From Antilocapra americana (lineage: Eukaryota; Chordata; Mammalia; Artiodactyla; Antilocapridae): DNA of 64,000 bases. Under the pieces are notes generated by a model. It made no database searches and was not told the DNA's origin. It worked only from the letters and a program-made list of their open reading frames with translations. The first letter of the stretch is position 1, and each line of letters starts with the position of its first letter. Of this stretch, positions 10,890 through 21,314 are shown one piece after another. The stretch lies in contig ML660211.1 of assembly GCA_007570785.1 (NCBI GenBank), forward strand, positions 4,276,775 to 4,340,774. The letters are read 5' to 3'. The translations under genes and the position numbers were made by a program.

Positions 10890-11158
10890 TCCTTATTTAT
10901 TTATTCATTTTTGGTTGCTGTGAGCCAGCTTTCTCTAACTGTGGCAGAGTGGGAGCTACCTTTCACTGCAGTACGCAGGCTTATTGAGGTGCTTCTCTTC
11001 TCTTTCTGTGGAGTACAGGCTGTGGGCATGTGGGCGTCAGTAGCTGAGGCTCATGGGCTTGGCTGCCTTTTGGGATCTCAGTTCCTGGACCAGGATTCAA
11101 ACCCATATCCCCTGCACTGGCAGGCAGATTCTTAACCACTGAAATACCAGGAAGGTTC
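10890..11158 (-). mobile_element. CHR-type SINE
   Basis: Antisense cetartiodactyl tRNA-derived SINE, seen in GTGGGCGTCAGTAGCTGAGG, CAGTTCCTGGACCAGGATTC and the tRNA head ATTCTTAACCACTGAAATACC at right. The 74-codon frame at 10911-11135 lies within it and is not a gene. Confidence 0.75.
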
Positions 11159-11217
11159 TCTCCTGTATTACCAGCTCACATGTTGGGAACTCCAGTAAGC
11201 TGAATTCACATATCACC

Positions 11218-11440
11218 ACCACATGAAAAGAGCCAATTCACTGGAAAAGACCCTGATTTGGGGAAGGATTAAGGGCAGGAGCAGAAGAGGGTGATGAGAT
11301 GACTAGGTGGCGTCATCAACTCAATGGAGATGAGTGAACTCCAGGAGATGGCAAAGGACAGGGAAGCCTGGTGTGCTGCAGTCTATGAGGTTGAAAAAGT
11401 TCATACAACTGAGTGACTGAACAATGATAGCAATCACTTT
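11218..11440 (+). mobile_element. BovB 3' fragment
   Basis: Sense BovB last ~220 bases (CACTGGAAAAGACCCTGA near 11240, GGAAGCCTGGTGTGCTGCAG near 11361, terminus GAGTGACTGAACAATG). A segment around GATGAGTGAACTCCAGG has lost the usual TTTGAGCA bases. Confidence 0.88.
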
Positions 11441-11829
11441 TGCAGATATTAAACAATGGAATAAAAGCCCTGTCCATATCACAGCTTTCTTATATAGTGA
11501 CTCTATTAATAGATAAATTCTAGAATGTGGAGGCTTATATGGACTTTGATTCTTGTGGTAACAGGAGAAATACAGCACCTGTTCAGAATCATGTCAATAG
11601 TAAACAAAAAGATTATAACTGAGACCTTCTCTTATGTGCTCAGACTACTCAGTCTTGTGTCCAGGGAGATCAGATCCTTGCACCAGGCCTGGGTATTCCA
11701 AAAGCCAAGGATGTGAGGTAGGAAGTATTTAAACCATGCCATCTGACCATGATCAGTACAGATCAAATTAATCAACAATTTTCATGACAAAGTCATTAGT
11801 AATGCTTGGATTTACAGGTAACTATTGAG
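11441..11829. other. Unassigned sequence
   Basis: No repeat or gene recognised. The open frames at 11321-11578 (minus) and 11525-11716 (plus) are short and lack domains. Confidence 0.4.
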
Positions 11830-12015
11830 TATTTATTTTATTCTATTTATGTATTTAATTGTTTGGTTGCATTGGATCTTTGCTGCTGCATACAGAATCT
11901 TTAGTTGCTGTCTATGAGCTCTTAGTTGTGGCATGTGGGATAGAGTTCCCTGACAGGAATCAAACCTGGGCCCCCTGCATTGGGAACACAGTGTTAGCCA
12001 CTGGACTACCAGGGT
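11830..12015 (-). mobile_element. CHR-type SINE
   Basis: Antisense tRNA-derived SINE with TTCCCTGACAGGAATCAAAC near 11947, CCCCCTGCATTGGGAACAC near 11971 and head GCCACTGGACTACCAGGG at right. It directly abuts a BovB. Confidence 0.83.
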
Positions 12016-14015
12016 TATTGTTCAGTCGCTAAATCATGTCCAGCTTTTTGCAATGCTATGGACTGCAGCACACCAGATTTCCCTGTCCTTGATTATCTCT
12101 CGGAGTTTGCTCAAACTCATGTCCATTGAGTCAGTGATGCCATCCAACCATTTCATCCTCTATTGTCCCCTTCTCCTCCTGCCTTCAATCTTTCCCATCA
12201 TCAGGGTCTTTTCCAATGAGTCTGCTCCTCCCAACAGGTGGCCAAAGTATTGGAGCTTCAGCATCAGTCCTTCCAATGAATATTCAGGACTGATTTCCTT
12301 TAGGATTGACTGGTTTGATCTCCTTGCTGTCCAAGGGACTCTCAAGGATCTTCTCCAGCACTACAGTTCCAAAGCATCAATACTTCAGCACTCAGTTTTG
12401 TTTATGGTCCAACTTTCCCACCATACATGACTAGAAAGACCATAGCTTTGACTATATGGACCTTTGTTGGCAAAGTGATGTCTTTGCTTTTTAATATGCT
12501 GTCTAGGTTTGTCATTCCTTCCAAGTAGCAAGTATCTTTTAATTTCCTGTCTGCAGTCAGTATGTGCAGTGATTTGGGGGCTAACACCTTCAGCCCCCCC
12601 CCAAAAAAACATCTGTCAGTGCTTCTACTTTTAACCCATCTGTTTGACATGAAGTGGTGGGACCTGATGTCATGATCTTAGTCTTTTGAATGTTGAGTTT
12701 TGAGCCAGCTTTTTCACTCTCCTCTTTCATCCTCATCATGAGGCTCTTTAGCTCTTCTTCACTTTCTGCCATTAGGGTAGTATCATTTGCATATATGAAG
12801 TTTCTCTCAGAAGTCTTGTTTCCTGCTTGTGATTCACCCAGCCCAACATCTTTCATTATGTACTCTACATCTTAAAGGAAATCAGTCCGGAATATTCATT
12901 GGAAGGACTGATGCTGAAGTTGAAACTATAATACTTTGGCCACCTGATGTGAAGAACTGACTGATTTGAAAAGACCCTGATACTGGGAAAGATTGAAGGT
13001 GGGAGGAGAAGGGGACAACAGAGGATGAACGTTTGGATGGCATCGCTGACTCAATGGATGTGAGTTTGAGCAAGCTTTGGTAGTTGGTGATAGATAGGGA
13101 AGCATGGTATGCTGCAGTCCATGGGGTCACAAAGAGTTGGACATGACTGAGCAACTGAACTGAACTGAGCTCTGCATATAAGTCAAATAAACAGGGTAAC
13201 AATACATAACATTGTGTACGCCTTTCCAAATTTTGATCCAGTCTCTTGTTCTGTTTAAAGTTCTGACTGTTGCCGCTTGACCTGCACACACTTCTTTGCA
13301 GAAGGAAGGTAAGATGGTCTGGTATTCCCATCTCTTGAAGAATTGTCCACAGTTTGTTGTGATCCACTCAGTCAAAGGCTTTAGCATACTCAATGAAGGA
13401 GAAGTAGATGTTTTTCTGGAATTCCCTTACTTTCTCTATGATTCAACAAATACTGGCAATTTGATCACTGGTTCTTTTGCCTTTCTAAACCCATCTTGTA
13501 CATTTGGAAGTTCTCAGTTCACATACTGTTGAAACCTGGCTTGAACAATTTTGAGCATTGCCTTGCTAGCATGCAAAATTAGCTCAATTGTAATGTAGTT
13601 GGAACATTCTTTGGCACTGCCCTCCACTAGCTTTGTTTGTAGTAATGCTTCCTAAGGCCCACTCAGCTTCACGCTTCACGATGTCTGGCTCTAGGTGAGT
13701 GATCATACCATTGTGCTTATCCAGGTCATCAATACCTTTTTTGTATTGTTCTTCTGTGTATTCTTGCCACCACTTCTTTGGTCTCTTCTGCCTCTGTTAC
13801 GTCTGTTTTTGTAATTTATTGTGCCCATCATTGCACAAAATATTCTCTTGATATGTGTGATTTTCTTGAAGAGAAATAGTCTTTCCTTTCCGATTGTTTT
13901 CCTCTACTTCTTTGCACTGTTCATTGAAGACGTTCTTATCTCTCTTTGCTATTCTCTGGAACTCTGCATTCACTTGGATATATCTTTACCTTCCTCCCTT
14001 GCCATCAGGGAATTT
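12016..14015 (-). mobile_element. Large BovB copy interrupted by an opposite BovB
   Basis: Antisense BovB spanning the 3' end (12016), the RT region and part of the region between endonuclease and RT (to about 14015). It is split at 12870/13170 by a second BovB. The RT active-site segment reads YAND where YADD is expected (codons at 12782-12793 in reverse). About 150 bases of RT coding sequence are missing near 13610-13630, where the equivalent of TTTGGCA jumps to CCACTAGCTTTG. Multiple stops and frameshifts make it dead. The many short open frames here are its remnants. Confidence 0.95.
12863..13177 (+). mobile_element. BovB 3' fragment nested in BovB, with 8-bp TSD
   Basis: Bases 12871-13169 are a sense BovB 3' end (ACTTTGGCCACCTGATG, GGAAGCATGGTATGCTGCAG, GAGCAACTGAACTGAACTG). 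It is inserted into the antisense BovB. The direct repeat is CTCTACAT (12863-12870) versus CTCTGCAT (13170-13177). Host sequence continues correctly on both sides. Confidence 0.93.
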
Positions 14016-14265
14016 CCTTCAATTGAGTATTTAAATGAAAGACAAAGGAACATAGTCTCATTATTAGTACTGTAAATTGATATATTGATCTCACAATTCT
14101 AACTGGATTGCTATTCTAAAAGAAATAAGGCTTTGAACTAAGACTTCTAAGATAATAAAATTTAGCATGCAGATGAAAGGGAAAAGAAGAATATAGAAAG
14201 AATGACATATGAGGTGAGAAAATAGATCATTAGAGAGAAAAATTAAATTTTAAATGTAGTTCTAT

Positions 14266-15050
14266 TTTTAATTTAGGGATATATATATAGAAGTAGAATT
14301 GCTAGACCATATGGTAGATCTATTAATATTTTTAATTTTTTAAAGGAACATCATTGTTTCCATAGTGGTTGAGCCAATTTGCATTACTACCAGCAGGGCA
14401 CAAGTGCATATGTTTTATCTTCTTGGCATACGATCCAGCAATTCCACATCTGGGTATATACTCAAAGGAAATGAAAATAAGACACTGAAGACATATGCAA
14501 TGCTCTGTTTATCACAGCATTATCCATAATAGCTAAGATACTGAAACCACCAAAATGCCCATCAACAGATAAATGGATAAAGAAGTTTGGGATATGTATA
14601 TGATGTGGACTATTACTAGCAATTGGAAAGAAGAAAATTCTGCCATTTGGGACTACATGGATAGACCTAGAGGCTACTATGCTAATTAAGATAAGTCAGA
14701 CAAAGAAAGACAAATATTGTGTGATATCACGGATATGTGGAATCTAAAAAAGCCAACACACTGAAACAAACAGTTAAATGATAGCTACAATGAGCTGGGA
14801 GGTGAGAGAATAGGAGAAATGTTGCTTAAGGGTACAACTTAGTTCTAGTAAGCCCTAGAGATCTCATGCTTAGTATAGCGAAAATAGACAACAATATTAT
14901 AATCATTAAAACAGCTAAGAGACAAGATCTTAATTATTCCAACCTCAAGAAATGATAATTGTGTAATATCATAGAGGGACAAACTGCAATAATTATAATG
15001 ACAGTCATGTTACGATATATGCTTATTAAATCAAAATACTGTACACATGA
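14266..15050 (+). mobile_element. L1 3' end with inverted 5' portion
   Basis: Bases 14266-14405 are antisense L1 ORF2 (AGACCATATGGTAGATC, TTTTTTAAAGGAACATC, GCCAATTTGCATTACTACC). Bases 14430-15050 are sense L1 from the directly adjoining consensus position (CGATCCAGCAATTCC, CATCTGGGTATATACTC) through ATGCCCATCAACAGATAAATG to the 3' region. This is the 5'-inversion layout made by twin priming. About 25 consensus bases are represented on both sides of the break. Confidence 0.72.
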
Positions 15051-15055
15051 AATTT

Positions 15056-15272
15056 TATTATTGTTCTTCAGTCACTAAGTCTTATCTAACCCTTTGTGAC
15101 CCCATGAACTGCAGTACATCAGGCTTCCTAGTCTTTCTCTTTCTCCCAGAGTTTGCTCAAATCCATGTCCATTGAGTCAGTGATTATTTCTAACCATCTC
15201 CTCCTCTGCCAGTTCCGTCTTCTTTTGCCTTCAATCTTTCCTAGCATCAAAGTCTTTTCCAGTGAGTCAGCT
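15056..15272 (-). mobile_element. BovB 3' fragment
   Basis: Antisense BovB terminal ~215 bases (CTTCAGTCACTAAGTC, GACCCCATGAACTGCAG, GTCCATTGAGTCAGTGA, CTTTTCCAGTGAGTCAGCTG). Confidence 0.9.
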
Positions 15273-17273
15273 GTTTGTGTTATATGTTAAATATTTTTAA
15301 AAACATGGTTCTACATTTGAAAGATTTATAAGTGATTAATAATATGTATGTATATTTTCAAACCTTGAATTGAGCTAATTAGACTATTTTCCCTTTCTCC
15401 ATAAAATTTATAATATTACAGTCACAGTTTAAAACATATTATTGAAACATATTTAAATGACTGAGATTTCAGGAAAAGATAGAGTACCATTTAATGACAT
15501 GTTTGGAAAATGTCATAATCCTAAAATTCTTGGTTAGGTGAGTTCATTTACACATACTCACTAAGAAAAGATCCACTGGAGATAGTTAACTAGGTATAAA
15601 TGCTATATAAGAGAAGAATAAGCATGTAAAACTGCATGTGATAAATTTTTCTAAATTTGTATTTCTTGACATTCTAATATATCAGTTTATAGAGATTTCA
15701 AAATGAATAATAAGCTTAAGTTTTTAATTAGTTTGACTGTGTAACTCTTTGAAATAGCTACTGCAGCTAAAAAAAGAAAATCTAGTATGAAGTCATTTGC
15801 GTGTATGCTAGCCAGCTTCCTATATTAAAACTTCAAAATAAAATGAATGATTTATGGTCTCTAGAAAAATGCCACTTTTAGATTTGAAATGTCACTTATA
15901 CTTTTCTGTCCATTCAATTTGGTTCCCACTTTTGCACTTAAATAACGTTATTCCTCTTACCTCAAACTGCTGTAAATATCATAGTTTTATACCAGCATCA
16001 CAAGCAGTTTCACAATAATATGGGAATATTTTACAAAAAAATAGTTTTAAGAAAACTACTGAATTTCCTTAAAAGATTGAAGTTTTTCTCAGCATAAACA
16101 GGGTTGAATATAGAAAGATATTGTGTAAGCATTCTAGGTCTATATGGATTCTAGTAAAAAGGGAACTAGAAAATTATTCTTCTGTTTCATTACTTTAAAC
16201 CTTACCTTTTCTATATGACTGTAATTACTTTTATCAAGGTATATATCAATGAAATCATTGACTTCACTCATTTATTTTATGAATTTTATTTTATTATTTT
16301 ATGCCAATAATATTATGCTTCTTACCCTTTTTTTAGCTTTATTTTGACTTTTTAAAGTGGATTTCAAAATTTCTATCAGGTTAAATTAATTTTTGAAAAT
16401 GTAAACATGTATGGGCATGTACATGTGTGTATTTTCCCAATTAAGGAAAATTAATGATAACACCTGAACTTTACCTTTCAGTGTGATATTGACTCCATGA
16501 TCATTCATAATATAGCAGTAAAGGATTCAGAGATAACATTTTAAAATTTCAGTTGAAGTTTTAAAAAATTTCATGTGAGCTGATAATATTCCTAAACAAA
16601 ATTGTATTAATTGTTAGTAGTCCTGAAGTAAATTACAAAATATTATTAAAAACCTTCAAGTAGATTTTATAATGTTGGACAATATAGCCAAGAATTCCAG
16701 AAATATTTAAGATAACTCTTCACAAAGCAACACAGTTAAAAGTCAAAACATTGTCTTGATCCCATAATTCCTGAAAAATTATTCTCAAGAAATCAAGAAA
16801 TGAAAAAAACATCTCTTGAGTTGGACTACTCAAGAACATAGGCTTCAGCCAGAGTAGATGCAGGAACTGCTTGAGAGCAGCACTGGTCCTGGGGGGAATT
16901 GGGCCCAGCACCCCTGATTCTGGGAGGAGCTAATTCACTTTGCATCATTCACCACTGATAGAACTCAAGTCCTTGAATTCAGTTTCCTCAATGTCTGCAT
17001 TAGGTTAGATAATAATTCATTATCTAAGAATTCTTACTAATAAGTAACTTTAACTTAAACATAGCTAGAAAATGCAAAATAATTCCTTGCATTTTCATTA
17101 GATAGCATTACAGAACTTAGTTGCAAACAAAATACTTAATTTGAAAACAACTCAACTTATACCGTGGCTGAGAATCTAAAATTTCATAGGTCAGAGAGGG
17201 GGCAGGAGGACAATGATTCAAGCTGCTGAAAGAAAGCAATTTTGAATCTTTAGTATTCACACAGCCAATTAAT
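15273..17273. other. 2 kb of unassigned AT-rich DNA
   Basis: No repeat family or gene recognised. A short GC-richer patch lies at about 16860-16935. The 63-codon minus frame at 16720-16911 has no recognisable features. Confidence 0.45.
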
Positions 17274-17480
17274 GGGCTTCTCTGGTGGCTCAGATGGTGA
17301 AGAATCCGGCTGCAATGTAGGAGACCCAGATTACATCCCTGGGTTGGGAAGATCCCCTGGAGAAGGAAATGGCAATTCACTCCAGTATTCTTGCCTGGGA
17401 AATCCCATGCTTGGGGGGCTGCAGTCTATGGGGTTGCAAAGAGCCGAACATGGCTTAGCAACTAAGGAACAACAACAACA
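17274..17480 (+). mobile_element. Bov-tA SINE
   Basis: Sense Bov-tA with head GGGCTTCTCTGGTGGCTCAG, middle TTGGGAAGATCCCCTGGAG, body TATTCTTGCCTGGGAAATCC and a CAACAACAACA tail. Confidence 0.94.
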
Positions 17481-17604
17481 GAGAGCATAGGAAATATTTT
17501 CACATGTGCAAGGATTCTAAAAGTTTTATTCCCATATATCTTTGCAGAACAAATTAATTGAAAGTGAATTGTAGCAAATAGGGGAGACACTTGCAAACAA
17601 AAGT

Positions 17605-17835
17605 TAAATCAAAGTGAATTCACACAGTTGTGTCCGGCTCTTTGCGACCCCATGGACTGTAGCTTACCAGGATCCTCCATCCATGAGATTCTCCAGGCAA
17701 GAACACTGGAGTGGATTGCTAATTCCTTCTCTAAGGGATCTTCCCAACCCAGGGATCGTACCCAGGTCTCCTGCATTGTAGGCAGACACTTTATAGTCTG
17801 AGCCACCAGGGAAGTCCCTTAAAGCTAAATCAAAG
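17605..17835 (-). mobile_element. Bov-tA SINE with TSD
   Basis: Antisense Bov-tA, 3' end at left (GTGTCCGGCTCTTTGCGACC) and head at right (CTGAGCCACCAGGGAAGTCC). TAAATCAAAG is repeated exactly at 17605-17614 and 17826-17835, and extends to 14 bases with one mismatch. Confidence 0.95.
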
Positions 17836-18609
17836 AAGCTCTAATCCAAGAGTTCAAGAAAGGGAAGACACTGGAGGGAAATTCTGCAGCAGACGTGTGG
17901 AGAGCATCCACTGTGAATGGAACAGCAATGAGAGAGCTTTGACAGAAAGGGAGGGTCTGTGTAAAGGTAATTTGATAATTCAAAGTAAAGGTGAGTTATC
18001 CTCAGGCTGACAAGGGAAAGCTATTAAAACTTCAGGAAGGAAAAAATACAAAAGAAAAATATACCCCAAATAAAAAGAAAATGTAATGTGGTATTAGATC
18101 AAACAATTAATTATACAGAGGATAAATTATTTCTGTCAATATTGATACTAACATCCTCTTCTTTTGAGATGCATGGAGATCCTACTTTACGTGGCACAAA
18201 CAATGGATTGAAACTGAAACACACAATTTGGGTATTTATGGAGTCATTATAAAGTTGCTTGCTGTTAGTAATATTTGTTAGAAATATTATAGTTGATTTT
18301 TCATTTCTTCTCAGCTCTAAGATTCTGATATGGCTTCTTTGGTTTTTTTTTGTTTGTTTGTTTGTTTGTTTTTAACCTTCACTGCCTGCCATAATCATCT
18401 CAGTTTCTTCTCTGGAAATACTGACTTTCTTTCTGGCCAAGCTTTTTTCCATCTTAGAGCCTCTGTTCTAGCTACTCCTCTAGGACCCATTGCTTTTCCC
18501 CAGTTTTTGCAAAGTTGCTTTGTTCTGTCAATCAACCTTCAGGTTAAAAGTATTTTTGTAGAGGCTTTTTCTGACAGCCAGATCTAAAGCAGAGACTCTT
18601 CACAATATA
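17836..18609. other. Unassigned sequence
   Basis: No family recognised apart from the TTTG microsatellite at 18343-18373. The 85-codon plus frame at 18330-18587 opens across that repeat and shows no domain. Confidence 0.4.
18343..18373. repeat. (TTTG)n microsatellite
   Basis: T run followed by about six TTTG units; a plausible remnant of a SINE or LINE tail in reverse. Confidence 0.9.
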
Positions 18610-19345
18610 GTGGATCAGCTTTATGTGGACATAAATTTGCCCATGTCTTGGGTAAATATCTGGGAGTCTATGATTTTTTTTATAAGTTTATTTTTAACTT
18701 TATAAGAAACTGCCCCAAACTTATTTTCCCCCTTTGAGTGTACCATTTTATATTCCCACCAGCAATGACTAAGAGGTCTAGTTGTCCCACATTCTCAGTA
18801 ACACTTGATATTAACAAACTTATTCATCTTAGCCATTTTAACAGGTATTTGATGGTATATCTTTGTGGTTTATAATTTTTATGTCTCCAATGAATAATGA
18901 TGTTGAGTGTCTTTCCATGTACTTCTGCATTATATATGCATATATAATATATATCTATATATATTATATGTATGAAGTGAGACTCAAATCTGTGACTTGT
19001 TTTAAAATGTCAAGTTGATTGCATAATAAGTGAATTCAAAGGATTGTTAATATATTTTAGATATAAAATCTTTCTTCCAGTCTGTCTCTTGCCTTTCCAA
19101 TTTTATATCAGTGACATTGAAGACTAGGCATTTTTAACATTTGACTGTCAGGTTTATCAATTGTTTTCTTTCATTGCTTGTACTTCTGTGTTCTGTTTAA
19201 GACATTTGGCCTATATCAAGGTTGTGAAGATTTTCTTTTGTATTTTCTTCAGGAAATTTTAGAGTTTTACTTAGGTCTCTGATCTAACTTAAGATGTTTT
19301 TGGTTGATTTGTTGTTCTGTTGTAAGGGCGGATCATGTTTCCGTT
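18610..19345 (-). mobile_element. Old L1 fragment
   Basis: Strongly diverged antisense L1 ORF2 (TATATTCCCACCAGCAATGAC near 18748, TTGATGGTATATCTTTGTGG near 18849, AATAATGATGTTGAGTGTC near 18893). It contains a TA-rich patch at about 18930-18970. Confidence 0.62.
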
Positions 19346-21314
19346 TTTCTATTCTTTGTTTTTCTAGCAATTTTATGTAAATTTTGGAGCTTTTAAACAA
19401 TAACTTTATTTTCTGTTTAAAGCAATTTGAATGGATTTTATTCTCTTCAGCTAAGAAGAAAATCCCATATGTATGGTTTATTGAAAAGAGGAAAGAGAAG
19501 AAGATAAAGTAGCCAGGTCAGAGCCTTTATTTAGATGCTTTAACTTCATGAAAAATAGGGAGCCAGTGAAGACAAGAAGTGACATGGTAATATTTACACT
19601 TTAAAAGATACTCTAGTTTCAGTGAGCAGAAGTAAATGGCTTACTGCTATCTCATTTATAAGACTAAATATTTATTTGCTCCACAATCTCAGTAAAGAAA
19701 TAAAAAAAGCATTTAAAGAGCAGTTGAAGAACTGATGGTTATAAATGTATCCTTTTATTCTAATCATTAATCTTTGTCATGTTACTGTGTTAAATACTCA
19801 GTAACTTAATTCAACAGCTCAAGTCCTACATTTCCTAGGAGCTGGAGCTCAGGAGAATAAATGTAGACTAATTTACTAGAGAAGGTAAAAGTTAACCTTT
19901 TATAGATTTGTTATTGGTAATATTTTCTTTTATAAGGAATAAACTGTTAAATACAGACCATATGTCATATTTTTATGTAAGTAAATACAAGCAAGATTTT
20001 GCTTCAATGTGTTTGCATGCTATTCATAACCAGAGCCAGATAGTAAATAATAATTTTGTTAAGTGCAGATAGACATCATTTCACATTTCTATAAACATAA
20101 ACCTATAATAGGAAGTCAGTGTGTTGACAGAGAGAGGGAGAAAATGGAGGAGGAGAGGGGGCAAAGGAAAATAGAGAAGTGGAAAGAGGAGGTCGAGGAG
20201 AAAGAAAGAGAAAGGCAGAGAAGGAGGGAGGGAGAAAAATGACTCTTTGTAGGAGGTGAATTATGTGAGCCTGTCTCAACTCCAAAGAGATAACTAAGTT
20301 CAAAAATTGTAAATGTACTGAATGTTCCCAATTTACATTCTGGGACTCAGTTGCATACTTGCACAGGAGGACCCATTACTTAATTTGAGGCAAATTAATA
20401 AGCAGACTGAACATATAGTGTTCAAGTATAAAATCACTAATAATTGTTGTAGAACATTTTGAAAATGTTTTACATTATGTAAGTTCATTATCATGAGCTA
20501 AGATATGTGCTCATAGGGCAAGGGTAAGAACTAAGATATTATTTGATATACTTGAAGACTTTAAGGAAACTTTGGCAGATGTATAAATTAATTATCATTT
20601 TTTCATATGCTAATTACACTGGTTGACTCTGTATTTTTTTGCATATGTTTTTAACAATATTTAATAATGAGTTAATTTAGCAGGGATTTAACAGAAATAC
20701 CAACTCTGTAAAGTTTGAATCTTCAACAACTAAATGTTACTATAAAGGAACATAGAGATTGTAGTATTGTAGGTATTTATCTTTTTAAAAATTCAGAATG
20801 ACATTCTCATTGAATAAATCAAAGGGAAAATAGATGCGGTTTATAATATGTTAAATATTTTTCATTATTTTGTTCTGAGTTATACATACTCCTAAAATAT
20901 CACCTTGATAATCACCAGATTATCATAGTTCTTGTCCACTTTTTAAACTATATTATTTGTCAGATTTTGGTCAAAATAAAACTCAATAGGATTTGAGATT
21001 TACAGAAACAATGGAAGACAGAAATCAAAGTTCAGGGAATTCATCACTATCTCAACTAGTGAGTAGAAGCAGGGTGATCCTCAGTAACTCACTGGGGAGT
21101 CGCTACAATTCTGTAGTGTCTGGAGGAATGTATGGATCTTGACAGCTGGCCAGAAAGCTGATAGGTATACTGAAAAATAGTGACTTGTCCTCATTTTGTG
21201 ACTTTCCCAGTCTTGTATCAGAGCTTGTCATTGGCAGACTCTGGCTTGAACCTGTGGGAAATGGTATCTGAGCAATGTAATTCTCACCTTCTCTTGGTGA
21301 TGAATAAAAGATCT
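19346..21314. other. Unassigned AT-rich DNA
   Basis: About 2 kb. The segment 19545-19635 resembles an interspersed old mammalian repeat that I cannot name. The segment 21064-21310 ends in GATGAATAAAAGATC and could be part of an old LTR, but this is a guess. A GA-rich tract lies at 20127-20240. No gene. Confidence 0.4.
20127..20240. repeat. GA-rich polypurine tract
   Basis: About 115 bases almost wholly A and G on the plus strand (GAGAGAGGGAG, GGAGGGAGGGAG). The minus-strand frames at 20103-20331 are Ser/Leu/Pro-rich because they read a CT tract; they are not genes. Confidence 0.95.

Noticed and set aside
12882..13367. 161-codon minus-strand open frame
   Set aside because: It passes from reverse BovB RT remnant into the antisense reading of the nested BovB 3' end. 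The parts do not form one protein.
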